Origin: an uncultured Bacilli bacterium
GTDB lineage: Bacteria; Bacillota_I; Bacilli_A; RF39; UBA660
Assembly: GCA_947628765.1 (NCBI GenBank)
Contig: CANRBD010000065.1
Location: 1 to 6,098, forward strand
Direction of reading: 5' to 3'
Length of the DNA stretch: 6,098 nt
Part shown: in pieces, positions 1 through 4,106 of the stretch
How positions within the stretch are numbered: the stretch's first letter is position 1
Layout of the letters: each line of letters begins with the position of its first letter
Program-made: the position numbers and the translations under genes
The notes under the pieces: model-generated
The model's database searches: none
Told to the model about the DNA's origin: nothing
What the model saw: only the letters and a program-made list of their open reading frames with translations

Positions 1-806
1 AAGCTAGACCATCACAACCAGTAGAAATTACTGGTATTAGTGAAGTTCCTAGTGCCGGTGATAAATTTATGGCTTTCGAATCTGAAAAGCAAGCTAGAAG
101 TATTGCCGAAGAAAGAAAAAATAAAGCTAGATTAAAAGAAGTTCATAAACAAGCTTCGGTAACTTTAGATGAACTCTTTTCAAAAATCGGCGAAGGTTTA
201 AAAGAAATTAATGTTATTTTAAAAGCCGATGTAAATGGTAGTGCTGAAGCTGTTAAAAATTCATTAAATAAAATTGAAGTCGAAGGCGTAAGAGTTAATG
301 TTATTCGTGCCAGTGTTGGAGGTATTACTGAAAGTGATATCGTTTTAGCTAGTGCTTCTAATGCCATTATTATTGGTTTTAATGTTAGACCAACTACAGC
401 GATTAAAGATAAAGCTAAAGAAAATGGTGTTGAAATTAGACTTTATGATATTATCTATAAAGTAGTTGAAGAAATGGAAGCGGCTATGAAAGGTATGCTT
501 GATCCTGAATTTGAAGAAAAAATCTTAGGAAATGCCGAAATTAAACAAATATTTAAATTTTCTAAAGTAGGTAATATTGCCGGTTCTTTAGTTGTTGAAG
601 GCGTAATTACTAGAAGTAGTAAAGCCCGTGTTATTAGAGATGGCGTTGTTATTTATGATGGATGTATTGGTTCATTACAACGTGAAAAAGATAGCGTTAA
701 AGAAGTTAAAAAAGGTTTAGAATGTGGTATTACCATTGAAAACTTTAACGATATCAAACCTGGTGATATTATTGAGTCTTATGAAATGGTTGAAATAGAA
801 AGGTAG
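1..806 (+). CDS. infB: Translation initiation factor IF-2, C-terminal part (5' truncated by window edge)
   Basis: The reading frame is open from the left edge (first full codon at position 3) and ends at TAG 804-806, giving about 267 C-terminal residues. The frame upstream of the Met at 69 is also IF-2-like (ARPSQPVEITG, then VPSAGDKFM), so that Met is internal and not the start. The visible part covers the end of domain II, then domain III (around LKADVNGSAEAVKNSL and ASVGGITESDIVLA), a linking helix (VVEEMEAAMKGMLDP), and domain IV (from about IKQIFKFSKVGNIAG to the end, with GSLQREKDSVKEVKKGLECG). In IF-2, domain IV binds fMet-tRNA. The GTPase domain lies outside the window. IF-2 brings initiator tRNA to the 30S subunit and promotes subunit joining. 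rbfA usually follows infB directly, but here a terminator overlaps the infB stop and about 1.8 kb separates the two genes. Identification is secure. Confidence 0.97.
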   Translation, partial: ARPSQPVEITGISEVPSAGDKFMAFESEKQARSIAEERKNKARLKEVHKQASVTLDELFSKIGEGLKEINVILKADVNGSAEAVKNSLNKIEVEGVRVNVIRASVGGITESDIVLASASNAIIIGFNVRPTTAIKDKAKENGVEIRLYDIIYKVVEEMEAAMKGMLDPEFEEKILGNAEIKQIFKFSKVGNIAGSLVVEGVITRSSKARVIRDGVVIYDGCIGSLQREKDSVKEVKKGLECGITIENFNDIKPGDIIESYEMVEIER

Positions 807-820
807 TCATACCTTTTTTT
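799..820 (+). terminator. Intrinsic terminator overlapping the infB stop codon
   Basis: AAAGGTA (799-805) pairs with TACCTTT (810-816) around a four-base loop (GTCA), and the T run continues to 820. The infB stop codon TAG (804-806) lies inside the stem and loop, so the last codons of infB also encode the terminator. It ends the infB transcript just upstream of the next promoter. Confidence 0.8.
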
Positions 821-833
821 CATGCCGTTTTGC

Positions 834-861
834 TTGACTTTAAATTTAAAAGAGCTATAAT
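834..861 (+). promoter_or_regulatory. Sigma-A-type promoter for the three-gene membrane cassette
   Basis: TTGACT (834-839) and a perfect TATAAT (856-861) are separated by 16 bp. Transcription should begin near 868, giving a leader of about 30 nt before the ATG at 898. The promoter lies directly behind the infB terminator, which makes the small-protein cassette an independent transcription unit. Confidence 0.8.
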
Positions 862-897
862 AAAAGTATTAAAAAAATTGGAAGGAGAATAAGTAGT

Positions 898-1134
898 ATG
901 AGTAAAGAATATAATGAAGAACAAGAAGCTAAAAAAATACGTTATAAACTTAAACGAAATCGTAATCTTATGGCAATTTTTACCGGAACTATGGCTGTAG
1001 GAGCGATAGCTACTTCTTTTATTAGCTTTCCATTAGCTGGTGGTTTAGGAATTGCGGCTTTAGTAACGGTTCCTGAACTTTATAGTACTAATGAAGATTA
1101 TAAAAAAATGAAAACTTTAACAAAAAATAAATAA
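898..1134 (+). CDS. Small two-helix membrane protein, tandem paralogue 1 (unknown function)
   Basis: This is a 78-residue protein that I cannot place in a named family. The N-terminal 23 residues are charged (KKIRYKLKRNRN). Two hydrophobic segments follow, about 24-43 (LMAIFTGTMAVGAIATSFIS) and 45-62 (PLAGGLGIAALVTVPELY), with a very short turn, so a membrane hairpin is likely. A charged tail (NEDYKKMKTLTKNK) ends the protein. There is no signal peptide or catalytic motif. The start is supported by AAGGAG at 882-887, ten bases before the ATG. The motif KRxRNLM before helix 1, GGLGI in helix 2 and ExY after it recur in the gene at 1514-1792, and more weakly in 1147-1497, so I infer duplication of one ancestral gene. 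It is first in a three-gene operon with 12 bp to the next gene. Confidence 0.85.
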   Translation: MSKEYNEEQEAKKIRYKLKRNRNLMAIFTGTMAVGAIATSFISFPLAGGLGIAALVTVPELYSTNEDYKKMKTLTKNK

Positions 1135-1146
1135 AGGAGGTATATT

Positions 1147-1497
1147 ATGTGGGCACCTTTTATGGATATTTTGCATGAAAATGATGAACAAAATTTAAAT
1201 AAATTAACGGAAGAAGAAAAAGAAGCTATTCAAAAAACTGAACAGTATAAAATTAAATTTGTAAGTGAAAATACTAAAATTTTAAAACGCGCTAGATTAG
1301 TTTCCTTTACCGGTGCGGCAGTAGCCATAGGATTGGGCGCCGTTTCATTAATGCAAGGTTCTTTAGCTGACCCTATTACTTATGGCATGAGTTTAACCGC
1401 CGCCATTGGTTTAATGGAAGCATATAAAAACGATTTAGATTATGAAAATTTTAAAGAAACATTCGGCGCTGATAAAGGCTATTCAAAAACCCGTTAA
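1147..1497 (+). CDS. Small two-helix membrane protein, tandem paralogue 2 (unknown function)
   Basis: This 116-residue protein has an optimal ribosome binding site, AAGGAGG at 1134-1140, six bases before the ATG. That favours this start over the internal ATG at 1162. The N-terminal 45 residues are longer and more acidic than in its neighbours (ENDEQNLNKLTEEEKEAIQK) and may form a cytoplasmic helix. KRARLV then leads into two hydrophobic segments, about 51-69 (LVSFTGAAVAIGLGAVSLM) and 75-93 (DPITYGMSLTAAIGLMEAY). The tail carries ExY followed six residues later by another Tyr (EAYKNDLDY), as in paralogue 1. No family is recognised. Shared topology and motifs suggest that it acts together with the flanking genes, for example as a hetero-oligomer, but this is inference. 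The third gene starts 17 bp downstream. Confidence 0.85.
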   Translation: MWAPFMDILHENDEQNLNKLTEEEKEAIQKTEQYKIKFVSENTKILKRARLVSFTGAAVAIGLGAVSLMQGSLADPITYGMSLTAAIGLMEAYKNDLDYENFKETFGADKGYSKTR

Positions 1498-1513
1498 ATT
1501 TTAAGGATATAAG

Positions 1514-1792
1514 ATGGATAATGATAAGCCAATTATAAATATTGCATTTATTAATAATAAAGTGCGCGAATGCAAACGTGAAAGAAATTTAATGTTATGC
1601 GGGTCTAGTGTTTTAGGTAGTCTTACTTTAATAGCTTTATTTAGTGGTTCAAATATTTCTTTATTATCTGGAGGTCTTGGACTTACAACTTTGATTTTTC
1701 TTGAACATTATGATAAAGCGCGAGAAGAATATCACAAATATGAAAAAGAACTAAACAAAAAGAGAAAAACTTACACAAAAAGAGAAAAATAA
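1514..1792 (+). CDS. Small two-helix membrane protein, tandem paralogue 3 (unknown function)
   Basis: This 92-residue protein starts at ATG 1514 behind AAGGAT (1503-1508). A short N-terminal region ends in KRERNLM, nearly identical to KRNRNLM of the first paralogue. Hydrophobic segments lie at about 26-44 (LMLCGSSVLGSLTLIALFS) and 49-64 (SLLSGGLGLTTLIFLE), and GGLGL matches GGLGI of paralogue 1. After helix 2 comes EHY and a highly basic, possibly helical tail (REEYHKYEKELNKKRK, then TYTKREK). The last codons consist of a tandem 20-bp duplication, and the final copy forms the left arm of the transcription terminator, so the basic C-terminus may be partly a by-product of terminator sequence. 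Function is unknown. It is the last gene of the operon and converges on the minus-strand gene at 1865-2218. Confidence 0.83.
   Translation: MDNDKPIINIAFINNKVRECKRERNLMLCGSSVLGSLTLIALFSGSNISLLSGGLGLTTLIFLEHYDKAREEYHKYEKELNKKRKTYTKREK
1755..1789 (+). repeat. Tandem repeat with 20-bp period at the 3' end of paralogue 3
   Basis: ACAAAAAGAGAAAAA occurs at 1755-1769 and again at 1775-1789, with CTTAC between them. Both copies are coding. Either copy could pair with the TTTTCTCTTTTTGT arm at 1794-1807, so the terminator has two possible left arms. Slippage or duplication of the terminator arm into the gene is the simplest explanation. Confidence 0.85.
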
Positions 1793-1807
1793 CTTTTCTC
1801 TTTTTGT
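1775..1807. terminator. Intrinsic terminator of the membrane cassette, probably bidirectional
   Basis: A 14-bp perfect stem pairs 1775-1788 (ACAAAAAGAGAAAA) with 1794-1807 (TTTTCTCTTTTTGT) around a five-base loop that contains the TAA stop of the preceding gene. The stem is A/T-rich with few G-C pairs, but the T-rich right arm and a further T run at 1816-1822 suit termination. The A-rich left arm gives a T-rich tract on the minus strand, so it may also stop transcription of the convergent gene at 1865-2218. Confidence 0.7.
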
Positions 1808-1827
1808 TAAACTGATTTTTTTATTAA

Positions 1828-1852
1828 TGTCTACCATTTGGGGTTCACATCA
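1828..1852. mobile_element. Possible solitary IS3-family terminal sequence
   Basis: Starting at 1828 the sequence TGTCTACCATTTGGGG, followed by a stretch ending in CACATCA, resembles from memory the ends of IS3-family (IS150-like) elements in Bacillota. These are often of the form TGAACCCCAAA..TAGACA, read on the other strand. It begins with TG and ends with CA, as IS3 ends do. There is no transposase and no matching inverted copy in the window, so at most this is a leftover end. The match is from recall and not from a search. Confidence 0.3.
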
Positions 1853-1864
1853 AAATAGCGCTGT

Positions 1865-2218
1865 TTAAATTATGCCAAAGAAACCAGCTATTACATTAAT
1901 TAAAAGATTTGCTATGATAATTGTCGTTAGTATTGCAAAAATACTAAAACTAATTTTAAGTAAAACAGCTTCTTTAGTATCGATTGCACTAATAATATAT
2001 AAAAATGCAAATAAATATATTAAACAGTTATCGATCCAAAATAGAATCATAAATGGAGTACTAGTAACAATGCTTGACAGTTCAGTTATTGGATAAATCG
2101 AATCACAGTTATATGTGCTATGGGCAAACACCAATAAATCAATACCTAAGCTAATAATCGTAAGAATAATTAAAATTATGCCAACAATTTTATCAAAATT
2201 TTTAAGTTTTATATCCAT
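1865..2218 (-). CDS. Three-helix integral membrane protein (unknown function)
   Basis: This 117-residue, very hydrophobic protein lies on the minus strand. The start is strongly supported: on that strand AAAGGAGG (2224-2231) lies five bases before the ATG (2216-2218), and an extended -10 promoter sits just upstream. Three membrane segments are visible, at about 11-32 (IVGIILIILTIISLGIDLLV), 56-78 (FMILFWIDNCLIYLFAFLYI) and 86-112 (LLKISFSIFAILTTIIIANL). A loop of about 20 residues containing one Cys and one Tyr-Pro follows helix 1. The protein ends inside or right after helix 3. I recognise no family, and no catalytic motif is visible. It is monocistronic and converges on the three-gene membrane cassette. 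It may belong to the same accessory insertion between infB and rbfA. The forward ORF on the opposite strand is a shadow. Confidence 0.75.
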   Translation of the reverse strand: MDIKLKNFDKIVGIILIILTIISLGIDLLVFAHSTYNCDSIYPITELSSIVTSTPFMILFWIDNCLIYLFAFLYIISAIDTKEAVLLKISFSIFAILTTIIIANLLINVIAGFFGII

Positions 2219-2239
2219 TTGTTCCTCCTTTATAATTTT

Positions 2240-2268
2240 AGTATAACATAACCATACTAGTAAGTTAA
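2240..2268 (-). promoter_or_regulatory. Extended -10 promoter for the minus-strand membrane gene
   Basis: Read on the minus strand, TTAACT (2268-2263) and TATACT (2245-2240) are separated by 17 bp, and TGT directly precedes the -10, forming the extended element TGTTATACT. Transcription would start near 2233, almost on top of the ribosome binding site, giving a very short leader. It is divergent from the promoter at 2306-2335. Confidence 0.65.
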
Positions 2269-2305
2269 TAAAAAGTTATTTTCTAAATGTAAACTAACAT
2301 ATAAA

Positions 2306-2335
2306 TTGAATCATTATACTAAAATGTGATATAAT
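2306..2335 (+). promoter_or_regulatory. Promoter of the leader-peptide/hairpin RNA
   Basis: TTGAAT (2306-2311) and a perfect TATAAT (2330-2335) are separated by 18 bp. The predicted start is near 2342, immediately before a strong Shine-Dalgarno site. The promoter has no large gene directly behind it. It therefore transcribes either a small RNA or peptide, or a long leader reading toward rbfA. Confidence 0.7.
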
Positions 2336-2357
2336 ATAAATGTGAGGAGGTGCTTAC

Positions 2358-2390
2358 ATGGATAGTAAAGAGAGACCTTTTCCAGCATAG
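2358..2390 (+). CDS. Possible ten-residue leader peptide (MDSKERPFPA)
   Basis: The ORF starts at ATG 2358 and ends at TAG 2388-2390. GAGGAGGTG (2344-2352) lies upstream and is one of the best anti-SD matches in the window, with about six bases between its core and the ATG. This makes translation plausible despite the length. The stop codon lies at the foot of hairpin H1, so a ribosome at the end of the ORF would block H1 and could change downstream folding, as in leader-peptide attenuators. The residues (Lys, Glu, Arg, two Pro, Phe) show no run of one amino acid that would indicate what is sensed. There is no hydrophobic segment, so it is unlike type I toxins. Confidence 0.4.
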   Translation: MDSKERPFPA

Positions 2391-2472
2391 GTTTGTTAAA
2401 AAAATCATAAGCATGACAAACCTACAATAAGATTATTTTAACTTGTTAAAATAGTCATAGGCTGTTGACAAA
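2391..2472 (+). repeat. Imperfect direct repeat of about 30 nt with 50-nt period
   Basis: Copy 1 (2391-2420) and copy 2 (2441-2472) share TTGTTAAAA, then TCATA, then GC, then TGACAAA, with a few substitutions and a two-base length difference. About 25 of 30 positions agree by eye. A much weaker third echo, TGCTAAAAAGTATA, lies at 2494-2507. In copy 1 the ends TTTGT and ACAAA pair with each other inside hairpin H1. In copy 2 the same sequence is instead divided between hairpins H2 and H3. Confidence 0.6.
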
Positions 2473-2544
2473 TAAGTCAATAGTCTTTTACTTTGCTAAA
2501 AAGTATAATTTTATTAAAGTTTCTAAAATACTAGTTTAGTTGGG

Positions 2545-2574
2545 TTGCGAATACCATCTGCCATATGATACAAT
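2545..2574 (+). promoter_or_regulatory. Promoter for rbfA
   Basis: TTGCGA (2545-2550) and TACAAT (2569-2574) are separated by 18 bp, with TGA before the -10 giving an extended element (TGATACAAT). Transcription would start near 2581, about 18 bases upstream of the rbfA ATG. It replaces the readthrough from infB that normally expresses rbfA. Confidence 0.6.
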
Positions 2575-2598
2575 AATTATATAGAAAGAGTTGATAAT

Positions 2599-2940
2599 AT
2601 GAGTATTAAAGCTGAAAGAATTGCCGATAGTTTAATTGAACAAATAAGCTATATACTAGCTAACGAAGTAAAAAACAAAGACATTAATTTTGTCACTATT
2701 ACGGATGCCAGCGTTACTAATGATTTAAGTTATGCAAAAATATATTATACCGTTTTAGATGAAAGCCAAAAAGAAAAAACAGCGGCAGCTTTAAAAAGCG
2801 CTAGCGGATTTATTCGCCATGAGCTAAGAGAAAGAATTGATATTAGGCAAATTCCTGAACTTAAATTTATTTATGATGAATCCATTGAATATGGCAATAA
2901 AATTGAAGAAAAATTAAAAGAAATAAATGACAATCAATAA
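2599..2940 (+). CDS. rbfA: 30S ribosome-binding factor A
   Basis: This 113-residue protein is the usual length for RbfA, which has a single type II KH-like domain. Recognisable family segments are VTITDASVTNDLSYAKIYYT (32-51), the A-S-G interhelical kink that replaces GxxG (68-70, in SASGFIRHELRERI) and IRQIPELKFIYDESIEYG (82-99). The C-terminal helix ends in a short charged tail. RbfA binds the immature 30S subunit near helix 1 of 16S rRNA and helps its 5'-end maturation and cold adaptation. The ribosome binding site is modest (GAAAGAG at 2584-2590, eight bases before the ATG). In many Bacillota it follows infB directly; here it has its own promoter behind an insertion, and truB does not follow. 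No clear terminator lies behind it: the next promoter starts 22 bases after the stop. Confidence 0.95.
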   Translation: MSIKAERIADSLIEQISYILANEVKNKDINFVTITDASVTNDLSYAKIYYTVLDESQKEKTAAALKSASGFIRHELRERIDIRQIPELKFIYDESIEYGNKIEEKLKEINDNQ

Positions 2941-2961
2941 AATAGTTTAAAAAGAGAATTC

Positions 2962-2991
2962 TTGACATCATTTATATATAAAAGATATAAT
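2962..2991 (+). promoter_or_regulatory. Consensus promoter of the pilin-gtrA unit
   Basis: A perfect TTGACA (2962-2967) and a perfect TATAAT (2986-2991) are separated by 18 bp, the best hexamer pair in the window. The in-frame TTG that would extend the pilin ORF upstream is the -35 element itself, so translation must start downstream, at 3013. Transcription should begin near 2998, leaving a leader of about 15 nt. Confidence 0.85.
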
Positions 2992-3012
2992 TTAAATAGT
3001 AAGGGTGATATA

Positions 3013-3372
3013 ATGAAAAAAGGATTTACTTTAATTGAACTTTTAGCGGTTATCGTATTACTATCTATTATTATTGCAGTTGCTTTTCCATTTATTCAAG
3101 GAGCGATAAACGAATCAAAAGAAAAAACATGCAAGGAACAAAAAAAGTCTATCGAGTATGCCGCTCAAAGATGGGCCTCTGACAATAGTGCAAAAGTAAA
3201 CACCAAGGGCACTATTTCAGTTCAAGAATTAAAGGATGAAGGTTATTTAGCTAAAAATAAAGACATTAAAAATCCTTTAAATGGTAAGTTAATGAATGGA
3301 AATGTAAGTATTTCTTATAATAGTGCTACGCATCAATACAAATATATATATGAAGTAAATTGTGAAATTTAA
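3013..3372 (+). CDS. Type IV pilin-like protein with class III signal peptide
   Basis: This is a 119-residue prepilin. The N-terminus MKKGFTLIELLAVIVLLSII carries the prepilin peptidase site (cleavage after Gly4, giving an N-methylated Phe5) and the conserved Glu at mature position 5, followed by one hydrophobic helix to about residue 28. The globular part (30-119) has a helix with QRWASDN, the segment ISVQELKDEGYLAKNKDIKNPLNG typical of small Gram-positive pilins, and two Cys (40 and 117) that could form a disulfide. The start at 3013 is chosen because AAGGGTGA (3001-3008) precedes it, the motif follows directly, and the longer frame overlaps the promoter. It could be a competence pseudopilin, a fimbrial subunit or an adhesin. 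No prepilin peptidase, ATPase or platform gene is in the window, so assembly would depend on genes elsewhere. A GtrA-family gene follows after 12 bp, probably co-transcribed. Confidence 0.85.
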   Translation: MKKGFTLIELLAVIVLLSIIIAVAFPFIQGAINESKEKTCKEQKKSIEYAAQRWASDNSAKVNTKGTISVQELKDEGYLAKNKDIKNPLNGKLMNGNVSISYNSATHQYKYIYEVNCEI

Positions 3373-3384
3373 GGATGTATAAGG

Positions 3385-3816
3385 ATGATAAAGTTATATA
3401 AAAAATACGAAGAAATAATTAATTATTTAATCGTTGGAGTTTTAACTACAGTTGTTAGTATTGTTTCATATCTTTTATTTGCTAATACATTTTTAGCCGA
3501 GAAATCTGATTTAGATATTCAAATTGCCAATGTTCTTTCATGGATATGTGCCGTTACTTTCGCATATATTACTAATAGAATTTTTGTTTTTAAAAGTAAA
3601 GCTAAAGGTAAAAAACAAATAAAAGAGGCCTGCAATTTTGTTTTAGCGAGAGTCTTTTCTTTAATAGTTGATATGTTAATGATGTATATCATGTTTAGTA
3701 TTATGCATATCGATGACACAATAGCTAAATTAATTGTTCAAGTAGTAGTAATTATTATGAACTATATTTTAAGTAAGGTGCTAGTTTTTAAAAAAGAAAA
3801 AGTTAATGAATCATAA
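3385..3816 (+). CDS. GtrA-family four-helix membrane protein
   Basis: This 143-residue protein has four predicted membrane segments, at about 11-33, 45-66, 82-106 and 112-135, the topology and length of the GtrA family (Pfam PF04138). Family features are the N-terminal YLIVGVLTTVVSIVSYLL, the segment SWICAVTFAYITNRIFVFKS after helix 2 (NR-IFVF), and the repeated motif after helix 4 (MNYILSKVLVFKK). GtrA-like proteins are linked to cell-surface polysaccharide or teichoic acid glycosylation and are thought to help move lipid-linked sugars across the membrane. The substrate cannot be read from sequence. AAGGAT (3371-3376), which overlaps the pilin stop codon, lies eight bases before the ATG and implies coupling with the pilin gene. 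A link to pilin glycosylation is tempting but unproven. No glycosyltransferase lies nearby and no clear terminator follows. Confidence 0.85.
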   Translation: MIKLYKKYEEIINYLIVGVLTTVVSIVSYLLFANTFLAEKSDLDIQIANVLSWICAVTFAYITNRIFVFKSKAKGKKQIKEACNFVLARVFSLIVDMLMMYIMFSIMHIDDTIAKLIVQVVVIIMNYILSKVLVFKKEKVNES

Positions 3817-3849
3817 AAATATACTAAGTTATTATTTTAAGCTAAAACA

Positions 3850-3878
3850 TTGACTAAAAATAAGAGATATGTTATATT
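3850..3878 (+). promoter_or_regulatory. Extended -10 promoter of the deoC-tyrS operon
   Basis: TTGACT (3850-3855) and TATATT (3873-3878) are separated by exactly 17 bp, with TGT before the -10 (TGTTATATT). The predicted start near 3885 lies at the 5' end of the T-box leader. Confidence 0.8.
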
Positions 3879-3884
3879 TTTATT

Positions 3885-4106
3885 AAGTGATGAAGAAGGA
3901 TTTTAAGTAGTTATTGAACTAGTAAAAAAGAAAGTTAGTGGTTGATGAAAACTAACCAAAGTTAAATAATGAAATACACATCCAGAGTCAAATCGGTTAA
4001 TCACCGTTAAAAGATAAAGTGCATAGAACTTCTATGAAATAAGGTGGTAACGCGAGTAAGTCGTCCTTATATTCATGGAGGTTTTTAAATTTTAAGGAGG
4101 TAAATT
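3885..4106 (+). promoter_or_regulatory. T-box riboswitch leader, probably tyrosine-specific
   Basis: All T-box parts are visible. Stem I is closed by GGAT (3898-3901) with ATCC (3980-3983), and its upper part pairs TTATT..AACT with AGTT..AATAA. The apical arm GTTAGT/ACTAAC carries the typical GGTTGATGAAA loop. The specifier bulge contains TAC followed by A (3975-3978), a Tyr codon. Stem II has CGGT (3994-3997) with ACCG (4003-4006), then the conserved CCGTTAA. Stem III is CATAGA (4022-4027) with TCTATG (4031-4036). The T-box is AAGGTGGTAACGCG (4041-4054), with the TGGT bulge for the tRNA ACCA end, and its antiterminator partner is CGTCCTTAT (4062-4070). Uncharged tRNA-Tyr should switch expression on. 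Downstream, TCCTTA (4064-4069) can pair with TAAGGA (4093-4098) of the deoC Shine-Dalgarno. The only terminator candidate is a weak four-pair stem before T5 (4082-4086). Confidence 0.93.

Larger units (their letters stand above)
2342..2510 (+). ncRNA. Candidate structured RNA: leader ORF followed by consecutive hairpins
   Basis: Downstream of the promoter at 2306-2335 the transcript can form four hairpins in a row. H1 pairs TAGGTTTGT (2388-2396) with ACAAACCTA (2416-2424). H2 pairs 2431-2441 with 2446-2456, 11 bp around a CTTG loop. H3 pairs 2459-2469 with 2476-2486, 11 bp including two G-U pairs and loop AAATAA, then TTTT, so it resembles a terminator. H4 pairs TACTTT (2489-2494) with AAAGTA (2500-2505). 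G-U pairs in H3 suggest an RNA-level structure. A ten-codon ORF lies at the 5' end and its stop codon forms the base of H1. I could not match it to tRNA, tmRNA, SRP RNA, RNase P RNA, 6S RNA or a known riboswitch. It could be an sRNA, a peptide-dependent attenuator for rbfA, or a type I toxin-like locus. Boundaries are approximate. Confidence 0.5.

Noticed and set aside
69..71. Internal Met at 69 as the start of a short infB product
   Set aside because: The frame upstream continues with IF-2-like sequence to the window edge, and there is no ribosome binding site before this ATG.
143..367. Minus-strand ORF of 74 codons inside infB
   Set aside because: It lies entirely within the well-conserved IF-2 coding frame, has no ribosome binding site and no family features. 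It is a shadow ORF.
1872..2096. Plus-strand ORF of 74 codons opposite the three-helix membrane gene
   Set aside because: The minus-strand gene has a strong ribosome binding site, a promoter and clear membrane segments. The plus ORF has no Shine-Dalgarno and is antisense to it.
2391..2507. CRISPR array or tracrRNA
   Set aside because: The repeat has only two clear copies, which differ at several positions with unequal length. No cas gene is present, and a resemblance of TTGTTAAAATAG to tracrRNA segments is too short to mean anything.
2342..2510. 6S RNA, tmRNA, SRP RNA or RNase P RNA
   Set aside because: The 5' and 3' ends do not pair into one long bubble-containing rod as in 6S RNA. No tmRNA CCA end or tRNA-like ends, no SRP GGAAGCAG loop and no RNase P core segments are visible.
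2962..3012. Upstream extension of the pilin ORF by 17 codons from a TTG
   Set aside because: The extension is the promoter itself (TTGACA and TATAAT). Prepilins begin with a short basic leader, which fits the ATG at 3013 with its own ribosome binding site.
3519..3719. Minus-strand ORF of 66 codons inside the GtrA gene
   Set aside because: It is antisense to a recognised GtrA-family protein and has no start signals.
3817..3849. Terminator after the GtrA gene
   Set aside because: The only inverted repeat (TTTTA..TAAAA around 3835-3847) is five A/T pairs without a T run, so it is too weak to call.
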